From NCBI GenBank assembly GCA_902617045.1, contig CACMVA010000003.1, positions 30,642 through 94,641 of the forward strand: a DNA stretch of 64,000 bases, read 5' to 3'. This DNA is from an uncultured SAR86 cluster bacterium (GTDB lineage: Bacteria; Pseudomonadota; Gammaproteobacteria; Magnimaribacterales; D2472). Position numbers and translations under genes: made by a program. Shown here one piece after another: positions 8,807-16,734 of this stretch (position 1 is the stretch's first letter; each line of letters begins with the position of its first letter). Below the pieces are notes generated by a model. It had not been told where the DNA came from. It saw nothing but the letters and a program-made list of their open reading frames with translations, and did not search any database.

Positions 8807-10099
8807 ATGAGCAAAACATACACTAATCCAGAGACAATTGGACTTCATGCAGGATGGAGAAAAGATGATTCAACTAATTCTGTTGCTGTGCCAATCCACC
8901 AAACATCCAGTTTCCAGTTTGATGATTGTGATCACGCCGCTAATTTATTTGCATTATCAGAATTAGGGAATATTTATTCAAGGATCATGAATCCTACATG
9001 CGCTGTTCTAGAAGATAGAATTGCAGCACTTGAAGGTGGAGTAGGTGCTCTAGCTGTTGCTTCCGGTCAAGCAGCATCCGCTTACGCTATTCAAAATATT
9101 GCAAGAAAAGGGGACAACATTGTTGCTTCATCTCATTTATATGGAGGAACTTATAACCAATTTAAAAACCCTATGTCGGATATGGGAATTGAAGTTAGAT
9201 TCGTAGATCCTGCTGATCCAAATAATTTTGCAGAAGCCACTGATGAGAACACGAGGGCATATTATGGCGAGGTTCTTCCAAATCCTAGTTTTGAAGTTTT
9301 TCCTATAAGCGAGGTCGCTGAGATTGGAAGACCACTTGGGATTCCATTAATTGTTGACAATACCGCGGCACCAGTAATTTGTAAACCATTTGATCATGGT
9401 GCGGCTGTTTTGATTCATTCGACAACTAAATTCATTGGAGGTCATGGAACTTCTATTGGAGGTATTATCGTTGATAGTGGTAATTTTGATTGGGAGGCTT
9501 TCCCAGACAGACAACCTTCATTAAATTCACCAGATCCTTCTTATGGTGGTGCTGTATGGACTGAAGCTGTAAAACCTTTAGGACCCATCGCATATATTCT
9601 TAAAGCAAGAACAACAATTTTACGAGATATGGGAGCAGCAATGAGTCCATTTAATGCATTTATGTTTATTCAAGGGCTAGAAACCCTTGCTTTAAGAATG
9701 AGAGAGCATTCTGCAAATGCTGAGGTAATTGCTAAGTATCTATCAGAGCATGATTCTGTTGAAAGGGTTATTTACCCATCTGTAATGGACGGTTATGCAA
9801 AAGAAAGAGCTGAAAAATATCTTACTCGTGGCAACGGAGGCCTAATGGGGTTTGAGATTAAAGGCGGAAGAGAGTCAGGTGAGAAGTTTATTAACGCTCT
9901 TGAAATGGTTTACCATGTTGCAAACATTGGCGATTCAAGAAGTTTAGCTATTCATCCAGGAAGTACAACACATAGTCAATTATCAGAGGAAGAATTACTC
10001 TCTGCCGGTATAACACCGGGTTTTGTAAGGCTTTCAATTGGACTTGAGCATACTGATGATATTATCGCTGACTTCGAACAAGCTTTATCGAAAATTTAA
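8807..10099 (+). CDS. metY: O-acetylhomoserine sulfhydrylase (PLP-dependent)
   Basis: A 430-residue Cys/Met-metabolism PLP enzyme. It converts O-acetylhomoserine and sulfide to homocysteine (direct sulfhydrylation), or uses methanethiol. The PLP lysine is K208 in HSTTKFIGGHGTS. The N-terminal TxxLHAG-type motif (ETIGLHAGW), SRIMNPT and the length near 430 are typical of MetY rather than the shorter cystathionine gamma-synthases. A GAGGAG ribosome site precedes the ATG at 8807. No known SAM riboswitch is recognisable in the 130-base upstream region, which it shares with the divergent cupin gene. Confidence 0.93.
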   Translation: MSKTYTNPETIGLHAGWRKDDSTNSVAVPIHQTSSFQFDDCDHAANLFALSELGNIYSRIMNPTCAVLEDRIAALEGGVGALAVASGQAASAYAIQNIARKGDNIVASSHLYGGTYNQFKNPMSDMGIEVRFVDPADPNNFAEATDENTRAYYGEVLPNPSFEVFPISEVAEIGRPLGIPLIVDNTAAPVICKPFDHGAAVLIHSTTKFIGGHGTSIGGIIVDSGNFDWEAFPDRQPSLNSPDPSYGGAVWTEAVKPLGPIAYILKARTTILRDMGAAMSPFNAFMFIQGLETLALRMREHSANAEVIAKYLSEHDSVERVIYPSVMDGYAKERAEKYLTRGNGGLMGFEIKGGRESGEKFINALEMVYHVANIGDSRSLAIHPGSTTHSQLSEEELLSAGITPGFVRLSIGLEHTDDIIADFEQALSKI

Positions 10100-10105
10100 T
10101 TAATT

Positions 10106-10615
10106 TTGAGCCAAGGATTAGTCACTTATATAGTTCTTGGCTCTGAAGAAAGGCTAAAGACATTAAAGTGCCCCGTCTCTAATAAAGACGAAGAATATAT
10201 TTTTGCGAATTTTTCAAATAATAATTCTTATGAAAAAAAGTTAGATGAATTGGTAACTAACTCAAATGGAAGTTTAATAGTATTTTTACCTCCCTCTGCA
10301 TTTCCAAACCTAAAAGCTAAGAATGCATTAAAGAAGATTGCTATGCTTGATCTTTCAGCATGGGGTTGGTTTCGATTTAAAGATAAAAAGAATTTTTTAC
10401 AAAACATAAAAAAAATATCCACAACTTTAAGAAAAATTCCTAAATTAGAACAGGGTATTTTTTTTAGTAAGAGGCTATATTTTTCAGTTGGTGGAATTGG
10501 AGATTTTGGTTCTGACCCCTTTAAAGAAATCTCAAAAAGATTTTATACAAGAATTGATCCACAAAATCCCTTACCAGCACTTATAATAAGGACTACAAAT
10601 CTTGAAATGTTCTAA
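10106..10615 (+). CDS. Degenerate glycosyltransferase family 2-like protein
   Basis: A 169-residue protein with a TTG start six bases after metY. The second half resembles the acceptor end of short GT2 enzymes of the TIGR04283 type: AWGWFRFKD, then EQGIFFSKRLYFSVGGIGDF, like the GDQGIFVRR...GG segment of that family. The N-terminal nucleotide-sugar domain is missing or shrunk, and the position of the HADT-type metal motif reads FLPPSAFP. It is therefore probably not an active glycosyltransferase, or has been repurposed. It ends 1 base into ccmA and so leads directly into the ccm operon. The family link is by eye and moderate. Confidence 0.55.
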   Translation: MSQGLVTYIVLGSEERLKTLKCPVSNKDEEYIFANFSNNNSYEKKLDELVTNSNGSLIVFLPPSAFPNLKAKNALKKIAMLDLSAWGWFRFKDKKNFLQNIKKISTTLRKIPKLEQGIFFSKRLYFSVGGIGDFGSDPFKEISKRFYTRIDPQNPLPALIIRTTNLEMF

Positions 10616-11193
10616 TGAATAAAAACTCTTTAATAGTTGCACAAAATATTGGTTATAAAATTAATGAAAATAAGCTTTTTCATAATATATCTTTTGATAT
10701 CAAGCATGGAGAGGCGCTGCATATTAAAGGTAGAAATGGATCCGGTAAATCTACATTAATTAGAATTATTTTAGGAATTACCGAACCAGTTAAAGGAACT
10801 TTAGAAAATAAATCAACAAAGGAGATATGCTACCTAGGACATAAAAATGCCTTAAAAACCTACTTAACTCTTGACGATAACATTAACTTAATGCAACTAA
10901 CTAATTGTGACATGCTTAAATCCTATCTTGATAAATTAGAACTCAATAAATATAGAGATGTCACTGTATCTAATTTATCATTTGGACAACAAAAAAAGTT
11001 AGCTTTGTTAAGAGTATTTCTTAATAATTCTGATTTAATAATCTTGGACGAACCTTTTGTGGGTTTAGATGATGGCGCTCACACAGTACTTACTTCATTT
11101 TTGAATAATGAATTAGATAATAATAAGTCATTGGTTTTTACTTCACACATTCCTTGTAACATTAATTCTAAGATTTTAGAGATACCAAAATAA
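10615..11193 (+). CDS. ccmA: Cytochrome c biogenesis ATP-binding protein CcmA
   Basis: A 192-residue ABC ATPase. Walker A is GRNGSGKST at 39-47, the signature is LSFGQQKK, and Walker B is LIILDEPFVGLDD. CcmA energises release of holo-CcmE from the CcmABCD complex at the inner membrane during System I cytochrome c maturation. The short length fits CcmA. It opens a nine-gene ccm cluster in the order A-B-C-D-E-F-G-H-I and overlaps the upstream gene by one base. Confidence 0.95.
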   Translation: MNKNSLIVAQNIGYKINENKLFHNISFDIKHGEALHIKGRNGSGKSTLIRIILGITEPVKGTLENKSTKEICYLGHKNALKTYLTLDDNINLMQLTNCDMLKSYLDKLELNKYRDVTVSNLSFGQQKKLALLRVFLNNSDLIILDEPFVGLDDGAHTVLTSFLNNELDNNKSLVFTSHIPCNINSKILEIPK

Positions 11194-11200
11194 AATAAAT

Positions 11201-11842
11201 ATGTTTAAGTTAGAATTTCTTAAATTAAGAAAGAAAACAAGAAGCTGGCTAGGACCGATTTTAGTTTTCTGGTTGATTATGCTTGCATATCCTTTAACTG
11301 TTGAATTCCTTCGAGATAAATTAGAAATAGGATTTTTTTCTGTACTTTGGATTGCCATACTAATATCAATGATGCTAGCTACAGAGGACATCTTTTCTGA
11401 AGATTATAACGATGGATCTCTTGAACAAACTCTAATTCAAAATCCATCGTTTTCTATTATCGTCATAACTAAAATATTCACACATTGGCTTTTAATAGGA
11501 TTGCCTATTTCAATCTTAAGTTTTGTTTTTTCTCTTGGTACTACAGAAGATTTATCTTTAAGCTTATCAATTCTTCCTCTAGCAATAATAAGCTCTTATA
11601 TTTTCTTAAATTTATTTGTTTTAGGTAATGCACTTAGTTTAAATAAAGGTTCTGTTCTCGGAGCATTGGTTACTATGCCTTTAGCACTACCTGTTTTGAT
11701 CGTATTAGGAAAAGGACTAATCGCAATTCAATTAGATATAAATTATCAAAGTTTTATTTTTTTATTATTAGGAAGCTTATCTATTATAATAGTAGCAATA
11801 CCCATAGTAGTATCCTATGTTATTAAGGCTCATTTGGAATAA
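11201..11842 (+). CDS. ccmB: Heme exporter subunit CcmB
   Basis: A 213-residue, six-helix membrane protein starting 7 bases after ccmA. The ATEDIFSEDYNDGSLEQ segment, with the conserved LF.DY.DG.LEQ pattern, is diagnostic for CcmB. It pairs with CcmA as the transmembrane part of the ABC complex that frees heme-loaded CcmE. Size and position in the operon agree. Confidence 0.95.
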   Translation: MFKLEFLKLRKKTRSWLGPILVFWLIMLAYPLTVEFLRDKLEIGFFSVLWIAILISMMLATEDIFSEDYNDGSLEQTLIQNPSFSIIVITKIFTHWLLIGLPISILSFVFSLGTTEDLSLSLSILPLAIISSYIFLNLFVLGNALSLNKGSVLGALVTMPLALPVLIVLGKGLIAIQLDINYQSFIFLLLGSLSIIIVAIPIVVSYVIKAHLE

Positions 11843-11863
11843 AGTCTTTCATTACAAAACAAA

Positions 11864-12595
11864 GTGATTAAAAAATTTATACATCAATTTGCATCTCCAA
11901 AAACATACTTATATCAAGTGAGTAGGTTTTATAAATATATTTTCTACTTCTCTTTGGTAATTTATATTATGTCTATTATTTGGGGTCTTTTTTTTACACC
12001 AGAAGACTTTGTTCAAGGAAATTCATATAGAATTATCTATCTGCATGTTCCTGCCTCATTTTTATCCCAGACACTATATTTAGCAATGGCAATATCCAGC
12101 ATCACTTATTTAATTTGGAGAGTTAAGCTTGCAGCATACTTAATCATTGCGATTGCGCCAATTGGAGCTATGACAACATTTATTGCATTAATATCAGGAT
12201 CTATATGGGGAATACCCACTTGGGGAACTTGGTGGCAATGGGACGCAAGAATAACATCTACTCTAATTCTATTTATTATGTATTTAGGTTTAATATCGCT
12301 TCATAATTCATTTAGTAATTATGAAAAAGCAGATAAATTGCTGTCATGGTTAGTAATTGTTGGAGCTGTAAATATTCCTATAATTAAAAAATCAGTTGAT
12401 TGGTGGAGTACACTTCATCAATCTGCATCCATAACATTAACTGACAAGCCCAGTATTGATTCAGTGATGTTGTATCCTCTGATAGGTTCAATTATAGGAT
12501 TTTTTGGCTTGGTGATTTGTTTAGTTCTACTTTCATCAAAATATCAAATACTTCATAGAGAAAAAAATAAATCTTGGGTGAAAGATTATGTTTAA
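11864..12595 (+). CDS. ccmC: Heme lyase subunit CcmC
   Basis: A 243-residue membrane protein with six predicted helices and a GTG start at 11864. The tryptophan-rich periplasmic motif begins at W120 (WGTWWQWDARIT). Histidines H61 and H185 lie in the positions of the heme-ligating histidines of the family. CcmC presents heme and catalyses its covalent attachment to CcmE. Its stop overlaps the start of ccmD. Confidence 0.95.
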   Translation: MIKKFIHQFASPKTYLYQVSRFYKYIFYFSLVIYIMSIIWGLFFTPEDFVQGNSYRIIYLHVPASFLSQTLYLAMAISSITYLIWRVKLAAYLIIAIAPIGAMTTFIALISGSIWGIPTWGTWWQWDARITSTLILFIMYLGLISLHNSFSNYEKADKLLSWLVIVGAVNIPIIKKSVDWWSTLHQSASITLTDKPSIDSVMLYPLIGSIIGFFGLVICLVLLSSKYQILHREKNKSWVKDYV

Positions 12596-12755
12596 TTTTG
12601 CATTTAATTCTTTTTATGAGGCCTTATATATGAATGGTCACGGATTATATGTTTGGAGCGTAGTAATACTAGTTTTTATTAGTTTATTAGGCTTTTTTAT
12701 AGGCTACACTGTAAAAATTAAAAAAATTAAAGATAAATTAAATGAACCCAATTAG
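12588..12755 (+). CDS. ccmD: Heme exporter subunit CcmD (55 aa)
   Basis: A small reading frame of 55 codons between ccmC and ccmE. It starts with ATG 8 bases before the ccmC stop and overlaps ccmE by 14 bases. The protein begins MFNFAFNSFYEALYMNGHG and continues LYVWSVV, matching the CcmD pattern of an aromatic N-terminus, GGHGLYVW-like motif, one membrane helix and a basic tail (VKIKKIKDK). CcmD is needed to release holo-CcmE from CcmABC. Position, length and motif agree. Confidence 0.93.
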   Translation: MFNFAFNSFYEALYMNGHGLYVWSVVILVFISLLGFFIGYTVKIKKIKDKLNEPN

Positions 12756-13152
12756 AAAGAAAAGAATATACAGCATTCTTTTTGTATTTTTATTTTCAGT
12801 TTCAGGTATTTCACTAATACTTTACTCATTAAACTCTAATTTAGATTATTTCTTTACGCCAACTGAGCTAAAAGATAGAAATATTCCGGCTGATAAAAGA
12901 ATTAAGGTTGGAGGCATGGTTTTAAGTGGATCAGTAGAAAGAATTTCATCTTCAATTTCTTTTGTCATCACTGATTATGAAAACTCAATTAAAGTTAAAT
13001 ATGAGGGAATAGTCCCAGATTTATTTAAAGAAGATAGCGGTGTTGTCGTTTTAGGAAATTTAAGAGATAAAATATTGTATGCAGAAGAAGTTTTAGCCAA
13101 GCATGATGAAAACTATATGCCTCCAAATATTGAGATAAGTGATGATAATTGA
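12742..13152 (+). CDS. ccmE: Periplasmic heme chaperone CcmE
   Basis: A 136-residue membrane-anchored OB-fold protein with an N-terminal anchor at about residues 10-30. The heme-binding histidine is H121 in AKHDENYMPP, with the supporting Y125, as in E. coli-type CcmE. It accepts heme from CcmC and passes it to CcmF/H. The start overlaps ccmD by 14 bases and the end overlaps ccmF by 14, showing tight coupling. Confidence 0.95.
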   Translation: MNPIRKKRIYSILFVFLFSVSGISLILYSLNSNLDYFFTPTELKDRNIPADKRIKVGGMVLSGSVERISSSISFVITDYENSIKVKYEGIVPDLFKEDSGVVVLGNLRDKILYAEEVLAKHDENYMPPNIEISDDN

Positions 13153-15037
13153 AATCTCTCATTTTTTATCAATTTTAGCTACTGGCTTATTTTTACTCGT
13201 TGGTTATTTTTCTATCCTTGCTCCTTCATCAAATTCTAGCTACATATCAAACTTGATTGTTAGGACGTATTCACATGGATTCTTTTTTCTTCTATCCTCA
13301 TTTTTAATATATGTTTGGCTGGCTATTACAGATAATTTTAGTGTTCAATATATTGCAAATCACTCCAATACAGCCCTACCAATTTTTTATAAAATTTCTT
13401 CGATATGGAGCGCACATGAAGGTTCAATGTTTCTATGGATTGTTTTTTTATCTCTATGGGGATTCCTATTCAATATTAGGGTAAAAAATAGTGAAGTTTT
13501 AAAGCCTAAAACAATGGGAGTAATTTCCTTCATATTAGTTGGATTTTTAATATTTTTGTTAGCAACATCAAATCCTTTTGTAACAATACTTCCAATTCCA
13601 CCTTTAAATGGAGCTGATATTAATCCAGTCTTGCAGGATCCTGCTTTAGCAATTCACCCTCCAACTCTTTACTTGGGATACGTCGGATTTGTAATTCCGT
13701 TTGCCTGCGCAATAGCTTTTTTACTCTACGGCGATTCCAAAATAAACTGGGAAGCTTTAGTAAAAACATGGTCAGTTTCTGCATGGGTTTTTCTTACAAT
13801 TGGCATAACTCTTGGCAGTTGGTGGGCTTATTATGAATTGGGTTGGGGAGGATATTGGTTTTGGGATCCAGTTGAAAATGTCGCATTAATGCCTTGGCTT
13901 GCAGCTACTGCATTTATTCATTCTCTTGGAGTATCAATAAAATCATCGCAACTTAGAATTTGGACAATTTTATTATCAATTTTAGTGTTTTCGCTCAGTT
14001 TGTTTGGCGCTTTTATTGTTAGATCTGGAATTATTGATAGCGTTCATGCATTTGCAAATGATCCTGATAGAGGTCTATATCTTCTTGGATTCATTGGATT
14101 AATTGTTTTCATATCAGTTTCTTTGTTTATTTTGAGATTATCAAGCATTCAATCTCTATCGAGAATTAAGAAATTTTCAAAACAATCATTTATTTCTATA
14201 AATAACATTCTTTTTGGAGCTCTTATCTTTTCCGTGATGTTGGGTGTTACGTATCCATTAATTTATGAATTTTTATTTGATCAAAAAATTAGTGTTGGCG
14301 CGCCTTTTTATAATGCAATATTTATCCCGATAGTTGTTTTAGCTGCAATTTTTTTGTTTTTCTCAGTCGATTCAAAATGGTCAAGAAGCATTAACTTCAA
14401 ATTCATTTCGACGCCAATATCTTTTTCAATTTTATTATCGTTAGCATTTACTCTATTTGTTATGCAATATTTTGAATCTAAGAGTATTTCAATACTTGCT
14501 TCGATATTTGCAGGCTCATTGATTATATTTAGATACATATATGAAATTATTAACTTTATTTTTAGTAAGAAATTTATTAATCCTTTTAGCGTCATAGCTC
14601 ATATGTCACTTGGATTACTTTTAATATCTATTTCATTCAATAGTCTTTTGAGTACTGAAAGAGCTTTAAGTATTGATTTGAACAGTACTGAGGCATATAA
14701 GGACTTAAAAATTTCTTTTAAAGATATTGGTGTGGAAAATAATGCCAATTATGATTCAATAAAAGCAACATTTCTTGTGGAAGATCAAACCGGAAGAACA
14801 TTTAATCTCAAACCAGAAAAAAGAAGATATTTTACAAGAGGTCAAATTACTACAGAAACAGCAATACATGTAACAGTTTTGAGAGATATTTACATAACAA
14901 TTGGAGATCAGCTTGATGATGGAAGTTGGATTGTGAATATCCAAATTAACTACTTAATAAGATGGATTTGGTTATCAGCATTATTGATGGGTTTAGCTGG
15001 AATAATATTAGTTTTTTCACACAGGGTTAAAACATGA
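13139..15037 (+). CDS. ccmF: Cytochrome c heme lyase CcmF
   Basis: A 632-residue multi-spanning protein. SIWSAHEGSMFLW near residue 90 and the WWD motif WGGYWFWDPVENVALMPW from W236 are characteristic. CcmF joins heme from CcmE to the reduced CXXCH motif of apocytochromes. The length fits the family (about 630-660). Two adjacent ATG codons, at 13139 and 13142, could start it. It overlaps ccmG by 4 bases. Confidence 0.96.
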   Translation: MMIIEISHFLSILATGLFLLVGYFSILAPSSNSSYISNLIVRTYSHGFFFLLSSFLIYVWLAITDNFSVQYIANHSNTALPIFYKISSIWSAHEGSMFLWIVFLSLWGFLFNIRVKNSEVLKPKTMGVISFILVGFLIFLLATSNPFVTILPIPPLNGADINPVLQDPALAIHPPTLYLGYVGFVIPFACAIAFLLYGDSKINWEALVKTWSVSAWVFLTIGITLGSWWAYYELGWGGYWFWDPVENVALMPWLAATAFIHSLGVSIKSSQLRIWTILLSILVFSLSLFGAFIVRSGIIDSVHAFANDPDRGLYLLGFIGLIVFISVSLFILRLSSIQSLSRIKKFSKQSFISINNILFGALIFSVMLGVTYPLIYEFLFDQKISVGAPFYNAIFIPIVVLAAIFLFFSVDSKWSRSINFKFISTPISFSILLSLAFTLFVMQYFESKSISILASIFAGSLIIFRYIYEIINFIFSKKFINPFSVIAHMSLGLLLISISFNSLLSTERALSIDLNSTEAYKDLKISFKDIGVENNANYDSIKATFLVEDQTGRTFNLKPEKRRYFTRGQITTETAIHVTVLRDIYITIGDQLDDGSWIVNIQINYLIRWIWLSALLMGLAGIILVFSHRVKT

Positions 15038-15555
15038 ACTTATTATTAAAATTAATAGTTTTCATAGTCCCAACAACTTTTATATTATTATTTTTCATGA
15101 TTTTAACTAATGAAGATACATATCCTGGTGCCGATTATAATCAATTTCAGATTCCTGAATTTGAATTAAAAGTTCTTGATAATTCAATGACAGTTGACAA
15201 TGACCTTTTAGATGGCGACTACGTCTTAAATGTATGGGCTAGCTGGTGTATAACTTGCATCATAGAACATCCTTACCTAACAAGCTTAAGCAAAAATGGT
15301 GTACCTATTATTGGATTAAATTATAAAGATGAACAAGAAGATGCCATCTTTTGGTTAAAAAAATATGGCAACCCATATCAGACAATATTGCATGATTATA
15401 AAGGAAACTTGGCACTTGATTTGGGTGTGACAGGGGCGCCAGAAACATTTTTGATAAGCGATGGTAAAGTTATTGCTCATTATCAAGGTGAGGTAAATGA
15501 TCAAATATGGAATGATGTCTTTTTGCCAATCATTAAAGATAGGGAAATGTTTTAG
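15034..15555 (+). CDS. ccmG: Thiol:disulfide interchange protein CcmG/DsbE
   Basis: A 173-residue membrane-anchored thioredoxin-fold protein. The N-terminal helix is followed by the active site ASWCITC with C72 and C75, and later GAPETFLIS, containing the cis-proline region typical of CcmG. It reduces apocytochrome c cysteines in the periplasm with electrons from a DsbD-type protein; a DsbD is encoded at 48877-50856 in this window. The active-site dipeptide is IT rather than the more common PT, and the same CITC motif occurs in that DsbD. Confidence 0.94.
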   Translation: MNLLLKLIVFIVPTTFILLFFMILTNEDTYPGADYNQFQIPEFELKVLDNSMTVDNDLLDGDYVLNVWASWCITCIIEHPYLTSLSKNGVPIIGLNYKDEQEDAIFWLKKYGNPYQTILHDYKGNLALDLGVTGAPETFLISDGKVIAHYQGEVNDQIWNDVFLPIIKDREMF

Positions 15556-15924
15556 ATGAGATATTTATATACATTTATATTACTTTTATCATTAAACATT
15601 TCATCAGACAACTTATATTATTTTGAAGATGAGTATGATGAAAATAGATTTAATAATTTAATAAAAGATATAAGATGCCCTAAATGTACCTCTGGATCTT
15701 TATCAAGTTCAAATGCTCCGATATCTGAAGATTTAAAAATTAAGATTGCAGAAATGATCAATGAAAACAAAACTGATCAAGAAATTAAAGACTATGTTTC
15801 GTCAAGATTCGGACAAGATTCTTTATATGAACCTGAGTTAAATAATACAACCTATGTTTTATGGTATTCTCCATTCGCTTTTTTACTTTTAGCTTTTTTA
15901 ATTTTTTTCTTTAGAAAAAAATAA
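15556..15924 (+). CDS. ccmH: Cytochrome c maturation protein CcmH/CycL
   Basis: A 122-residue protein with signal sequence, the IRCPKC motif (C41, C44) and SNAPIS, and a C-terminal membrane helix with a basic end (FFFRKK). These match the CcmH redox domain that keeps apocytochrome thiols reduced. It starts one base after ccmG and overlaps ccmI by one. The segment after CPKC (TSGSLSS) differs from the common QNQNIAD. Confidence 0.93.
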   Translation: MRYLYTFILLLSLNISSDNLYYFEDEYDENRFNNLIKDIRCPKCTSGSLSSSNAPISEDLKIKIAEMINENKTDQEIKDYVSSRFGQDSLYEPELNNTTYVLWYSPFAFLLLAFLIFFFRKK

Positions 15925-16709
15925 TGTTTATTTTTTATTTATTAACAATATTGGCTGCCTTGCCAATAATTGCTTACGTTTTGGCTCAGAAAACCATTAA
16001 CAAAGGATTGATCTTTGGATCATCATTGTTAATCCTTTCCTTATGCCTATTTATGTTTATAAGTAAATTTGCATTTGTTGGTTCCTTTGAAAAACAAGCA
16101 CTAAATAATAAAATTTTTGATGAAATTTATATTAATTCAGCAATATCTGTTGAATATCTTCAACAACTAGAAAATATTCTTGATGAAGATGAATTAAAGA
16201 ATTGGTTAGTAGGGCTAATTGGCAAATCAATAGATTTAAAAAAACTCACATCAGCTGAGAGTTTAATAGCTTTTTCAGAGAGATTCTTTATATCAAATAA
16301 TGAAAAACTTATCTTTTATAACTTATATTCTGCTTTGAGAGATGAGAAATTTCCTAAATTTAAAAACTCTAGTTTTCAGATAGACTCTAGTTCATTGTAT
16401 CCGTGCTCTATTAAAAATGGAGAAGTTACTCTTTTCATAACAAATGGTCCTGAAATACCGATTGCAAAAAAAGAATTCAAAAATGAAGGTAATATTTCAT
16501 TAAATAATCTTGACAGTATGATACCTGGATTTGATTTAGCTTCTGCATATTTAAATCAAGAATCTATTGAGATGAAAATTAAAATCAATTGCTTGGATGA
16601 TCAGCAAACATTTTTTGTTCAAAACATTATAGTTCTTAATAAAGATATCCCTTCCAATTCGTACAAAATTAATTTAAATGAATGGTTTAAAACCCCACAA
16701 GAGTTATAA
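15924..16709 (+). CDS. ccmI: Cytochrome c biogenesis protein CcmI/CycH-like
   Basis: A 261-residue protein with two N-terminal membrane helices (about 1-18 and 28-52). The middle is short and poorly conserved where TPR repeats are usual. The C-terminal domain resembles the CcmI periplasmic domain: EVTLFITNGPEIPIAKKEF followed by LDSMIPGFDL. CcmI delivers apocytochrome c to the heme lyase. It is the last gene of the ccm cluster. The TPR region looks reduced compared with typical CcmI of 400 residues. Confidence 0.8.
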   Translation: MFIFYLLTILAALPIIAYVLAQKTINKGLIFGSSLLILSLCLFMFISKFAFVGSFEKQALNNKIFDEIYINSAISVEYLQQLENILDEDELKNWLVGLIGKSIDLKKLTSAESLIAFSERFFISNNEKLIFYNLYSALRDEKFPKFKNSSFQIDSSSLYPCSIKNGEVTLFITNGPEIPIAKKEFKNEGNISLNNLDSMIPGFDLASAYLNQESIEMKIKINCLDDQQTFFVQNIIVLNKDIPSNSYKINLNEWFKTPQEL

Positions 16710-16734
16710 TAGTGCTATTAAATTGATTCTTTAA

